NCBI GenBank assembly: GCA_002448715.1
Contig: DJZU01000014.1
Coordinates: 1 to 64,000, forward strand
Length of the DNA: 64,000 nt
Origin: Candidatus Neomicrothrix sp. UBA6944
GTDB lineage: Bacteria; Actinomycetota; Acidimicrobiia; Acidimicrobiales; Poriferisodalaceae
Direction: 5' to 3'
The notes beneath the pieces were generated by a model. It was not told the origin of the DNA. It worked only from the letters and a program-made list of their open reading frames with translations, and did not search any database. This document shows positions 53,407 to 64,000 of this stretch, piece by piece; within the stretch, counting starts at the first letter, position 1, and every line of letters starts with the position of its first letter. The position numbers were made by a program, and so were the translations under genes.

Positions 53407-54660
53407 TCAAGGGCTAATAGTTGGTGGGGCGCTGTTTAGAGCGTCGATAGCGAAGCCGGCAGCAGTTTTGTATGCCCTCATATATTCCTCGATTTCGTGG
53501 CGAGGTATTACATCCTCGATATTGTCAAATACTCCGCCGCAGCGCTCCTCAACGACCCCGAGGATTCCTATTGGACCGGCACCTCGGTTTCTTAGAACCA
53601 ACTGGTTCATGGCTTCAAGCATTTGTGATTCGTAACTTGCAAGGGCGCGAGTCGACACGCCATCTTCGAGGAATGCAGCACCTAACACTCGAGCGTCGAC
53701 TATGGCTTGACTGGCCCCATTAGATCCAACGGGGTACATGACGTGAGCAGCGTCTCCGATGAGAACACAATTTCCATCGGTCCATGTATCCAGCGGATTT
53801 CGATCAACCATCGGGTACTCATATACTGCAGGTGCGCTTTGGATAAGGTCCGGTATGTTGAGCCAGTCATAGGACCAATCCTCGAAATCGGTTAAAAATT
53901 TGCTCACCGGAACTTGTTTGTTCCAGTCGCTATGGCCCCAATCTTGTGATGTGTCATATGTCAGCTCAGCTATCCAGTTGATCGTTGCCAAGCCGGTTTC
54001 GGGGTCTGGTTTAGAGATCGGATAACAGACGAAGCGTTGTTCGAGCTTCCCTACCAGTACGAAGGATGCGCCCGTACGGATAGGCGGAGCGAGCGATGTA
54101 CCTCGCCACATCACAGGGCCACCCCAAATGGGAGCGCCCTCATCGGGATGCATCTGTGACCGCACGGCGCTGTGTAACCCATCCGCTCCAACAAGGACGC
54201 TCCCTTCGGAGATGGCTTGGCTCCCGGACTGGTCAACGAACGCAGCTTCGACGGTATCTCCGATAGTTCGGTAGCTCTCTAACCGACTCCCCGTGACGAC
54301 CGCTCCGGGTCCCAGTCGTTGGAGAACTGCTTCATACAACATCATCTGCAACTGACCGCGGTGAATCGAATACTGGGGCCACAGATAGCCGGCGTCGCGT
54401 CCGCGCGGCTCAGCCCAAACGTCGTTGCCATTGCGGCCGACAAGGGCCCACTCTTTTGCTTCGATGCCGATGTGGTCTAGCTGTTCTTGAAAGCCAAGAT
54501 CAAAAAGTTCTCTTACAGCATTCGGTTGTAGGTTGATGCCAACCCCTAAAGGTTCGAGTTTCTGGACGCTTTCGTGCACCACAACAGGGATATTTAGCTG
54601 GTGGCAAGTCAATGCCATAGTCATTCCAGCTATGCCGCCGCCCGCCACAATTACGGTCAT
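53407..54660 (-). CDS. FAD-dependent monooxygenase (salicylate hydroxylase-like)
   Basis: 417 residues of the class A flavoprotein hydroxylase group. GGGIAGMTMA near the N-terminus binds FAD, VLVGADGLHSAVR is the DG motif near 175 and GDAAHVMYPVGSNG near 300 is the GD motif. Resembles 3-hydroxybenzoate/salicylate-type hydroxylases. It is convergent with the enolase-superfamily gene and divergent from the SAHH-like gene (38-base gap). Aromatic hydroxylation is the likely activity, substrate unknown. Confidence 0.87.
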   Translation of the reverse strand: MTVIVAGGGIAGMTMALTCHQLNIPVVVHESVQKLEPLGVGINLQPNAVRELFDLGFQEQLDHIGIEAKEWALVGRNGNDVWAEPRGRDAGYLWPQYSIHRGQLQMMLYEAVLQRLGPGAVVTGSRLESYRTIGDTVEAAFVDQSGSQAISEGSVLVGADGLHSAVRSQMHPDEGAPIWGGPVMWRGTSLAPPIRTGASFVLVGKLEQRFVCYPISKPDPETGLATINWIAELTYDTSQDWGHSDWNKQVPVSKFLTDFEDWSYDWLNIPDLIQSAPAVYEYPMVDRNPLDTWTDGNCVLIGDAAHVMYPVGSNGASQAIVDARVLGAAFLEDGVSTRALASYESQMLEAMNQLVLRNRGAGPIGILGVVEERCGGVFDNIEDVIPRHEIEEYMRAYKTAAGFAIDALNSAPPTISP

Positions 54661-54698
54661 GGCAGAAGAATAGAGTCAGAACGTGCAACACTCATCTC

Positions 54699-55961
54699 GT
54701 GTCCGCACTAAATGTTTCTCGAATTCTCGACATAGATCTCGCACCTGAAGGCCATCTCGCTATTGATTGGGCTCGAAGACATTCCCCACTGGTTGATGGT
54801 TTCCTGCGGGACAGACTCAGCGACGGTGCGCTGAAGGGTAGAAAAGTTGCGGTGGTTGTCCATTTAGAAGCTAAGACTGCTTTTCTCGCGACGGTCTTGG
54901 CTGACGCTGGTGCTGAAGTTGTGGTCGCAGGATCAAACCCACACTCGACGCGCGATGAAATTGCTGCGGCGCTAGTGGATCGAGAAATAGAGGTCCATTC
55001 AGTGCGTGACAGCGGCTATCAAGCTTGGGAGAAGGATCTTTTGTCGGTGACTGAAACCGCTCCTGAGTTCATCATCGATGATGGTGCCGAATTAACAATA
55101 AGAATGGCGACGCACAGGCCGGACTTATTCGCAGAACTCAAAGGTGTTACCGAACAGACGACAACCGGCGTGGCTCGCCTCATGGCACTAGCTGAGAGGG
55201 ATATGTTGCCTTTCCCGGCCTTAGCCGCAAATGATGCCTTATGTAAACATCTGTTTGACAACAGGTACGGAACCGGGCAGAGCACGATTCAAGCGATTTT
55301 GAACCTCACCAACATGTTGATGGCCGGCAAGACAGTTGCACTCCTTGGGTATGGCTGGGTTGGAAGGGGAATCGCTGCTCACATACGGGCGCTTGGAGGC
55401 ACCGCATGGGTGGTCGAGATTGATCCAGTCAAGGCGCTTGAGGCGTTTATGGATGGTCACCAAGTCGGAAATCTCTCATCGTCATTACCCATGGCGGACT
55501 TTGTCATCACTGCGACCGGCGGTCGTCGAGCACTGTCGCGAGAACATTTCGCTCTAATGAAAGATGGGGCGATTTTGGCTAATGCAGGTCATCACGATCT
55601 GGAAATAGATGTCGAAGCGCTTGCCGATGACGCCAAGAGCTTCCGAATTGTGCGAAGCGGTATTGACGAATACGTCTTACCCGACGACCGTTCCATGCTC
55701 GTGCTTGCAAACGGTGCACTGGTCAACATAGCGGGAGGCCTCGGGCACCCCATCGAGATCATGGACCTGTCTTTCGCGGTTCAAGGAGTGGGCTGCCACG
55801 AACTTGCCCGAGGGGAAGTCGCGGAAGGCGTTCATGTAATAGCCCCCGAAGTCGACTCTGAGATTGCCGCTGCGAAACTACATTTCCATGGCATTCATTT
55901 AGACAAGAAAGAATCACATCAAGAAGACAGCATTGACGACTTACTCGGGCCGGAGGTCTGA
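54699..55961 (+). CDS. SAH hydrolase-family protein, archaeal SIH-hydrolase-like variant
   Basis: 420 residues from GTG 54699. NAD-binding GYGWVGRGIA (about 218), NDALCKHLFDNRYGTGQS with the conserved Lys and Asp, and VHLEAKTAFL show the adenosylhomocysteinase family. Where canonical AhcY reads H-M-T-I-Q-T in the substrate site, this has H-L-E-A-K-T, and FDNRYGTGQS replaces FDNxYGxxxS; both look like the archaeal/Thermotoga type. The C-terminal KPDHYRY of canonical enzymes is absent. Substrate could be SAH, S-inosylhomocysteine or another thioether nucleoside. deoD starts one base after its stop, coupling nucleoside release to phosphorolysis. Confidence 0.75.
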   Translation: MSALNVSRILDIDLAPEGHLAIDWARRHSPLVDGFLRDRLSDGALKGRKVAVVVHLEAKTAFLATVLADAGAEVVVAGSNPHSTRDEIAAALVDREIEVHSVRDSGYQAWEKDLLSVTETAPEFIIDDGAELTIRMATHRPDLFAELKGVTEQTTTGVARLMALAERDMLPFPALAANDALCKHLFDNRYGTGQSTIQAILNLTNMLMAGKTVALLGYGWVGRGIAAHIRALGGTAWVVEIDPVKALEAFMDGHQVGNLSSSLPMADFVITATGGRRALSREHFALMKDGAILANAGHHDLEIDVEALADDAKSFRIVRSGIDEYVLPDDRSMLVLANGALVNIAGGLGHPIEIMDLSFAVQGVGCHELARGEVAEGVHVIAPEVDSEIAAAKLHFHGIHLDKKESHQEDSIDDLLGPEV

Positions 55962-55962
55962 A

Positions 55963-56677
55963 ATGTCAACTCCTCATATCGACGCAACGGTTGGCGATTT
56001 TGCAAAGGTAGTTTTGATGCCCGGCGATCCTCGTCGAGCTACATATATCGCGGAGAACTATTTAGAGAACAGTCGGCTTATAACTGATGTTCGCAACGCA
56101 GTGGGTTACACAGGTTTTTACGAAGGGGTCGAGATCTCCGTAATGCCCTCAGGCATGGGGATGCCATCAGCAGCGATTTATATTACCGAGTTGTATCGAT
56201 CTTTTGAGGTGGAGACCATTATTCGTATCGGCACCGCCGGAGGGTTCGCGCCTCAACTCGAACTAAGGGACATGGTTGTTGCTTCCGGGTGCATCACCAA
56301 CAGCCGAATGCCTGAACTGCTGCTTGGCGCACCGGACTACGAGCTTGGCCCTACTGCCTCTCTTCTTAACGATGTCATCGGCATGGGGGCTGCGGCCGGC
56401 TTGACCTTGCATAGCGGCACTGTGTTCACTTCGGACATCTTCTACGAGCCTGATGAAGAACTCAACGATCGAATGATTGAGGACGGGATTCTTTGTGTGG
56501 AAATGGAAACAGCGGCCCTGTACGCGTTAGCTCAGATCGAACAGAAGCAGGCTTTGAGTCTGGTGACTATTTCAGATCATCTAACTACTGGAGCGCGTCT
56601 TAGTCCCGAAGAACGACAAAGCACCTTGAATGAAATGATTTCATTTGCGTTGCAGGTAGCGTCAAATCAGGCGGACT

Positions 56678-56688
<11 letters not shown>
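55963..56688 (+). CDS. deoD: Purine-nucleoside phosphorylase, DeoD type
   Basis: Cleaves purine nucleosides to base and ribose 1-phosphate. The 241-residue protein begins STPHIDATVGDFAKVVLMPGDP, spanning residues 2-23, which is the E. coli DeoD signature; MPSGMGMPSAAIY, RIGTAGG and the metal/substrate segment EMETAALYAL follow. Start ATG 55963 is supported by GGAGG seven bases upstream. It directly follows the SAHH-like gene (one base), and overlaps the end of the convergent M20 gene by 11 bases. Confidence 0.92.
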
Positions 56689-59240
<2,552 letters not shown>

Positions 59241-60161
59241 TTAAAGAGCAGAGGAGCGGACAGCAACTCTTTGTTGCATCCAATCCCCAAGCTGATTGAG
59301 GGACACCACCGTGAGGGTCAAAAATAACCCAGGCCAAAATATTGGTAGAACGGTTTGTCTGATATCTCGGCGTCCCTCGTTGATCATGTTGCCCCATGTT
59401 GGCTCCGGGACCTGGACACTGAGACCCAAGTAGGACAAAGTTCCCTCTATCACGATGACGAACCCAGCATTAATGAGAGCGTAAGCGAACAGGGCCGGGA
59501 GGATATTGGGAATAATTTCGCGAAATAAAATAGCGGTTCGTCTTGTTCCGATCGCTTCTGCTGCTTGAACGAATTCGCGGCTCGCGACTCCCAAAGTGCT
59601 CGCTCGCGCTATGCGAACGTAAGTTGGAATTCCTAGAATGCCGAACACGAGAGCGATCATTGTCAGATTACGAACCTTATATATCGAGACCAAAGCTAGG
59701 AGGAGGACTAGCGCTGGGAAAGCTATTACTACGTCTAAAATCGCCATGACGATCGCTTCCCAACGTCCCCGAACATAACCCACGGCAGCGCCTAAAACGC
59801 CTCCGATTGTGACTCCGAATAACACCACTGTTGCTGCAACCATTAGTGAAACCCAGGAACCATGTAAGAGCCGTGAGAAGTTGTCGCGAGAAAGCACGTC
59901 AGTACCCAGAATGTGGGCTGAGGACGGGCCTTCGACAGGTTTTGCTTCGCCGAAAAGAAAAGGCTGATAGAAGGGATCCTGAAGGGGAAGTGCCTGTCCG
60001 AGTAAGCGATCTAGACGCGTGTAAATAGCGGCCCCAATAATGAAAAGCATCCAGGTGAGCGCAAGTTTGATCCCTAACGGCATTTCGGAGAGTGCTGTCC
60101 GTAGGGAGCCTGGAGTTCTTGTAGATCGTGGGTTGCTTGGTTCCTGTTGGCCTGACATCAT
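59241..60161 (-). CDS. Peptide/nickel-type ABC transporter permease (DppC-like)
   Basis: 306 residues with about six membrane helices. The N-terminal cytoplasmic segment and first helix are followed by a periplasmic region (about 60-95, HILGTDVLSRDNFSRLL), and the ABC-permease EAA-type loop EAIGTRRTAILFREIIPN near residue 205 contacts the ATPase. It overlaps the DppB-like gene by four bases and ends against argG. Third gene of the transporter operon. Confidence 0.88.
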   Translation of the reverse strand: MMSGQQEPSNPRSTRTPGSLRTALSEMPLGIKLALTWMLFIIGAAIYTRLDRLLGQALPLQDPFYQPFLFGEAKPVEGPSSAHILGTDVLSRDNFSRLLHGSWVSLMVAATVVLFGVTIGGVLGAAVGYVRGRWEAIVMAILDVVIAFPALVLLLALVSIYKVRNLTMIALVFGILGIPTYVRIARASTLGVASREFVQAAEAIGTRRTAILFREIIPNILPALFAYALINAGFVIVIEGTLSYLGLSVQVPEPTWGNMINEGRRDIRQTVLPIFWPGLFLTLTVVSLNQLGDWMQQRVAVRSSAL

Positions 60162-61114
60162 CGCCTCCGAATTCGGGGGTCAAGCGCTAGGTACAGGAAA
60201 TCGGCTGCGGCGTTGACTATGACGTAGACCGATGCAATGAACAGCGTGATTCCTTGGATCATCATCACGTCACGTTGGTAAATGCCACTGATAAGGCGGG
60301 TGCCGAGTCCCGGTAGTGCAAAAATTGTTTCGATTACGACGGTGCCTCCGATGAGGCCTCCGAATTGGAGAGCGAAAACCGTTACGGCAGTAAGTGAGCT
60401 GGGGCGGAGGGCATGTCGCATGAGGATGTAGCGGTCGCGTAAGCCTTTCGCTCTAGCAGAGAGAACGTAATCCTCTTTGAGGGTGCCGATCATGTCGGCT
60501 CGGATTAGTCGGGCGTTTATTGCTAAAGGGGCCAAGGCAAGGGAAGCAGCAGGAAGAATTGCTGTTTTTAAGTTGGCGATGAGGCCCTTGTCACTGATGC
60601 GGTTCCATCCTGTCGAAGGTAACCAGTTGAATTTGAGTGTGAACAGCCAGATGAAGAAAATGCCGGCAACGAAACCAGGGATTGAAAGAGCGGTTGTAGT
60701 TATGCCCGACATGATGCGGTCGACGCGGCTTCCTTCTCGATATGCGCAGAAGGCACCGATGGGTACCGCTAGGAGAGCTGCGAGAAATGTCGCGAGGAAG
60801 GCCAACTCAAGGGTTACTGGGATGCGATCTTTGATGGCATCCGATACCGGTTGGTCGGTGATATAGGACTTGCCAAGATCGCCTTGTAAAGCGTCACCTA
60901 CCCATCGGAAATAACGCGTGACTACCGAATCATCTAGCCGCAACTCTTTGCGAATCCGTTCGATGTTCTCGAGGTCGTCGAGCGCCTCGGGGGGAAGAAT
61001 CGCCAAAATCGGATCCCCAGGCAGTTGCTCAACCATCAGGAAAGTAATTAGAGACACCGCGAACAGGGTGGCGATAAGCCGGACCATTCGTAGCGCTATG
61101 ACTTTTCCTAACAA
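60158..61114 (-). CDS. Peptide/nickel-type ABC transporter permease (DppB-like)
   Basis: 318 residues from TTG 61114, which has AGGAG six bases upstream; ATG 61087 would remove nine residues and has weaker spacing. N-terminal helix, then an extracellular stretch with GDPI and RKELRLDD, six helices, and the EAA-type loop RAKGLRDRYILMRHALRPS. This is the standard DppB/OppB plan. It follows the binding-protein gene (42 bases) and precedes the DppC-like gene. Confidence 0.88.
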   Translation of the reverse strand: MLGKVIALRMVRLIATLFAVSLITFLMVEQLPGDPILAILPPEALDDLENIERIRKELRLDDSVVTRYFRWVGDALQGDLGKSYITDQPVSDAIKDRIPVTLELAFLATFLAALLAVPIGAFCAYREGSRVDRIMSGITTTALSIPGFVAGIFFIWLFTLKFNWLPSTGWNRISDKGLIANLKTAILPAASLALAPLAINARLIRADMIGTLKEDYVLSARAKGLRDRYILMRHALRPSSLTAVTVFALQFGGLIGGTVVIETIFALPGLGTRLISGIYQRDVMMIQGITLFIASVYVIVNAAADFLYLALDPRIRRR

Positions 61115-61156
61115 TTGAACTCCTACCTGGAGACCGCGATTAGTGGCTTAATGGCT

Positions 61157-62950
61157 CTAGTTGCTCCAGAAAGCCTGGTTCAACTGTGGAACGGCCCAGC
61201 CTTGACCGCCGAATGTCCCATCAGGAAGCACCCAGCCGTTAATGCCCTCAATGTCGGACTCTATGGCGAGCATCGTTGCGGTGTGACCGGAATACCACAT
61301 CGGTATATCGCGAGCGATCCGCATCATCACCATTTCGTAAAGCGCATAACGCTCTTCGAAGTTGGCAGTTCCGATTGCGGCTACGAGCCAACCAAATACT
61401 TCGATGTCAAACCAGTTGAAGAAGTTGGTTGGTGTGAAGATACCGTCGAGCCCATAGGCAGCAGCAACATCCAAGGTGTGCGGCGCCATTTGGCGATTGA
61501 GCTCCGTCGACGGATCGTTATCGCTTGACCAACGCCAGCAGTGGGCTCCATGGGATCCCTGCCAGTCTGGTGCCGCACCCAATGCGTAGCCGATGTGGGT
61601 TTGCTGATCGTAATTTGTCATGTTGACGTCGATCAGCCCACTTGATGACCAGAGCTGTTCGACCACCTGCATCGCTGCGATAAGCGTTGGATCTGGTGGA
61701 CACGAAAGTTCCACTTCGATGTTCTCGCCAACTGCTCGACCATCAGACCGCTCGGGATCGTTGACGTACTCTTCGATTAGAGCCTTACCGGCCGCTAGAT
61801 CGAACTGAGGCCACGCTGCAGCAACCTTTTCTGAGTACCAGGGGCTGTCCGGGCTGAACCATTGGCTGCCCGGAAGCGAAATTCCGGTGCCACCAAGCGC
61901 CTCGATGACTGCTTCCTGGTTGTTCATGTGCGTTAGGCCCTTACGAACCCGAACGTCATCCAGTGGCGGATTGTTCAGGTTGTACATGCCGCCACCGACG
62001 TTGTTTCCCTGGAATTCGAGAAGAATAATGTCGGCGCCATCAGCTTTTGAGCTTCTGGCATCACGGATGGTGCCTTGTCGCAGTGTTTGCATCGCGTTTG
62101 TTGTACCGGAAAGCAGTGAGTCCAAACGAGTTCCTTCATCAGGAATCGGCCGGAACGTCACGGAATCCAGATACGGCAGTTGGTTGCCATCTGCGTCACT
62201 CATCCAATAGTTCGGGTTCCGAACAACAATGGTTTCGTTGTCGAGGTCCCGCTTGTCCATCATGAATGGACCGGTGCCTATTGGATTCATTGAGTAGCCA
62301 TCAAAGTCAGCATTAGCTGCATCAGGGTCAAAGACAGCCCCTAGAGGCGTCTGAACCAAGAACGACGGGAACGCCGAATGTGCTTGACCAAGAACGTACA
62401 TGACCGTGTAGTCATCTACCGCTACGACCTCTTTGAGGCCGGCTGCTGTAACGATGCCGGCAGCCGAAGCGCCAACCTTTTGCAGCTCAAACATATCCAC
62501 GAGCGTCTGGGCTGTAAAAGCGCTTCCGTTATGGAACGTTACGCCTTCTTCTAGTTGGAAAGTCCACTCGGTGAAGGTGTCATTCGCTTCCCAAGATGTA
62601 GCTAACCAAGGCCCAATTGTGCCGTCTGTCCTTATTTGAACGAGCAAATCGTGAATGGCGACCACCATGGTGAGACAAGGTGAAGAACAAGCGTCTTCCC
62701 ATGGGCGTAGGCCCGTAGCCTCGGCTTCAAGGCCGACGATAAAGTCGCCGCCATAGTTGCCTTTTTCGACTACTTCTTCAACTTCGGTGTCAACATCGCC
62801 TTCGGCTTCTGTGCCGGATTCGATTACTTCTTCCTTATCTGTACTGCTCGCGGTGTCGCTATCGGACCCGGAGTCACTGCCTCCACAGGCAGCTGCTATC
62901 AAAGCGAACGCGAAAAGCGACGCAATGAGTTTTAGCCAGCTCTTTTTCAT
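61157..62950 (-). CDS. ABC transporter substrate-binding lipoprotein, family 5
   Basis: 597 residues from ATG 62950 with a strong GGGAGGG about six bases upstream; earlier in-frame starts would add 48 unrelated residues. The signal peptide ends with the lipobox ALIAAAC, so it is a lipid-anchored extracellular protein, followed by an acidic Ser/Asp-rich spacer. The body has the SBP_bac_5 fold (EATGLRPWEDA, TFQLEEGVTFHNG near residue 140). Binds peptides or similar solutes; the first permease gene follows. Confidence 0.9.
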   Translation of the reverse strand: MKKSWLKLIASLFAFALIAAACGGSDSGSDSDTASSTDKEEVIESGTEAEGDVDTEVEEVVEKGNYGGDFIVGLEAEATGLRPWEDACSSPCLTMVVAIHDLLVQIRTDGTIGPWLATSWEANDTFTEWTFQLEEGVTFHNGSAFTAQTLVDMFELQKVGASAAGIVTAAGLKEVVAVDDYTVMYVLGQAHSAFPSFLVQTPLGAVFDPDAANADFDGYSMNPIGTGPFMMDKRDLDNETIVVRNPNYWMSDADGNQLPYLDSVTFRPIPDEGTRLDSLLSGTTNAMQTLRQGTIRDARSSKADGADIILLEFQGNNVGGGMYNLNNPPLDDVRVRKGLTHMNNQEAVIEALGGTGISLPGSQWFSPDSPWYSEKVAAAWPQFDLAAGKALIEEYVNDPERSDGRAVGENIEVELSCPPDPTLIAAMQVVEQLWSSSGLIDVNMTNYDQQTHIGYALGAAPDWQGSHGAHCWRWSSDNDPSTELNRQMAPHTLDVAAAYGLDGIFTPTNFFNWFDIEVFGWLVAAIGTANFEERYALYEMVMMRIARDIPMWYSGHTATMLAIESDIEGINGWVLPDGTFGGQGWAVPQLNQAFWSN

Positions 62951-63042
62951 TTGAACCCTCCCTGAGTTCTTGCTGGTGTAATAAAAACGCGCCCGACGGT
63001 TGCCTGGTCGCGCAGCCCTTGATCGACAAGAGCGAAAATTGT

Positions 63043-64000
63043 TCAGGCGCTCACCTCCGCCGGTTCGGGAACGGAGACGAGTGGGTGATGGCACGCCACG
63101 AAATGGTCCTCATATACGGGCCGCATAACCGGCTCCTCTTGGGCACATCGTTCGGTGGCATATTCGCAACGAGTTCTAAATCGGCATCCACTAGGCGGAT
63201 CTATAGGGGAGGGAATGTCGCCCTCCTCAACCATGGTGACGTCAATGTTGGCTTCCGGGTCAGGGACAGGACTAGAACTCAATAGAAGCCTTGTGTATGG
63301 ATGAGCTGGTGTGGCGTAGAGCGAGTTAGATTCAGATACTTCGCACATCTTGCCTAAGTACATGACCGCGACTCGGTCAGAGACGTTCTTAACAACAGCG
63401 AGATCGTGTGCAATGAACACCAACGTCAACCCATAGTCGGCTTTGAGGTCCTCCAGCATATTCAGAATCTGTGCTTGCACGGACACATCGAGCGCTGAGA
63501 CCGGTTCGTCGCAGATAATTACCTGTGGGTTGAGGACCAGGGCTCGAGCGATTGAAATGCGTTGGCATTGACCGCCGGAGAACTCGTGAGGCCGTTTGTC
63601 GCGGGCGATCTGCGGATCGATGCCAACAGCCTCGAGCATTGCGTTCACTAACTCTTTTTGTTCGGTTGATTCGCGGGGCCCCCATACGCGTAGCGGTTCG
63701 GCTACTACGTCCCCGATTTTGCGGCGAGGGTTTAGAGAGGAAATGGGGTCCTGGAAGATCATTTGGAGATCGGTTCGGGTTCTCCGGAGATCCTCGCCCG
63801 CCAGTTCGGTCAAGTCGTTTCCAGCAAAGTTTACTGTGCCGGAGGTTGGTGGCGGGAGTTGGATGAGGGACTTGGCTGTGGTGGATTTACCGCAACCTGA
63901 TTCGCCTACGAGACCGAGAGTTTCTCCCCTTTTCACATCGAGGCTTATGCCGCTGACAGCGTTGACCACGCGATCTTTGGAGACCGGGAACTCAACAACT
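63043..64000 (-). CDS. Peptide-type ABC transporter ATPase (DppF/OppF-like), N-terminus off right edge
   Basis: Nucleotide-binding subunit of at least 318 residues visible. The frame continues past the GTG 63969 as VVEFPVSKDR to the window edge, so the true start is outside. Walker A GESGCGKST, signature FSGGQCQRI, Walker B VIICDEP and the C-terminal oligopeptide-transporter extension with CxxR...C-type cysteines (CRFRTRCEYATERC) are present. It precedes the binding-protein gene (92-base gap). A DppD-type partner probably lies outside the window. Confidence 0.92.
   Translation of the reverse strand, partial: VVEFPVSKDRVVNAVSGISLDVKRGETLGLVGESGCGKSTTAKSLIQLPPPTSGTVNFAGNDLTELAGEDLRRTRTDLQMIFQDPISSLNPRRKIGDVVAEPLRVWGPRESTEQKELVNAMLEAVGIDPQIARDKRPHEFSGGQCQRISIARALVLNPQVIICDEPVSALDVSVQAQILNMLEDLKADYGLTLVFIAHDLAVVKNVSDRVAVMYLGKMCEVSESNSLYATPAHPYTRLLLSSSPVPDPEANIDVTMVEEGDIPSPIDPPSGCRFRTRCEYATERCAQEEPVMRPVYEDHFVACHHPLVSVPEPAEVSA

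Overview
The window looks like a chromosomal segment of a moderate-GC (about half G+C by eye) actinobacterium, most likely a marine-type Acidimicrobiia relative. The evidence is the gene order pdtaR-polA-rpsA-coaE-uvrB...uvrA, which resembles the Mycobacterium tuberculosis Rv1626-Rv1638 neighbourhood. Supporting signs are an ANTAR response regulator, a PolA lacking proofreading residues and carrying Tyr at the ddNTP-discrimination position, an S-(hydroxymethyl)mycothiol dehydrogenase (implying mycothiol), a DUF4193-like zinc-ribbon protein, F420/PPOX-type flavin-fold oxidoreductases, and many GTG/TTG starts. The assignment to class is inference; no 16S rRNA gene is present. No CRISPR array, insertion sequence, integrase or phage gene was seen.

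Layout. 1-2.9 kb (minus): fatty-acid synthesis operon fabD-fabH-fabG-acpP, in which FabD carries an unexpected C-terminal biotinyl/lipoyl-like domain without a modifiable lysine. 3.1-5.5 kb: tRNA-Leu(CAA), an enoyl-CoA-reductase-like SDR, an O-methyltransferase-type enzyme and a small coiled-coil protein. 5.6-28.9 kb: housekeeping core with pdtaR, polA, rpsA, coaE, uvrB, mscR, uvrA, uvrC, rapZ, gap, pgk, tpiA, secG and a second tRNA-Leu (anticodon AAG). Two methyltransferases, an EamA-type transporter, an SDR, the DUF4193-like protein and a thioredoxin-like fusion protein of unknown function are interspersed. The usual yvcK and whiA genes between rapZ and gap are absent.

29-57.8 kb: accessory catabolic region of short operons that alternate strand. 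It holds two zinc enzymes (alcohol dehydrogenase, MBL-fold hydrolase), an arylsulfatase, a Baeyer-Villiger monooxygenase with a propeller-like partner, a Rieske oxygenase, a carotenoid-cleavage-type oxygenase, and an SCP2-like/alpha-beta hydrolase fusion. A tight four-gene operon (desaturase, MetE-like, PhyH-type dioxygenase, SDR) follows, then a ThrH-type phosphatase with a VOC protein, an MFS exporter with a methyltransferase, a four-gene set (enoyl-CoA hydratase, CMD-like, Ddn-like, enolase superfamily), an FAD monooxygenase, and a noncanonical SAH/SIH hydrolase-like gene one base ahead of deoD. This suggests an aerobic heterotroph oxidising lipid-like, sulfated and methylated organic matter, but the substrates are not readable from sequence.

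57.8-64 kb: an M20 peptidase/deacylase divergent from an E. coli-type argG, then a minus-strand peptide-type ABC transporter (ATPase running off the right edge, lipoprotein binding protein, two permeases). Deserving most attention are the FabD fusion, the desaturase-MetE-PhyH-SDR operon, the SAHH-like/PNP pair, the thioredoxin-fusion protein between tpiA and secG, and a hidden small-ORF region at 31.2-31.4 kb.
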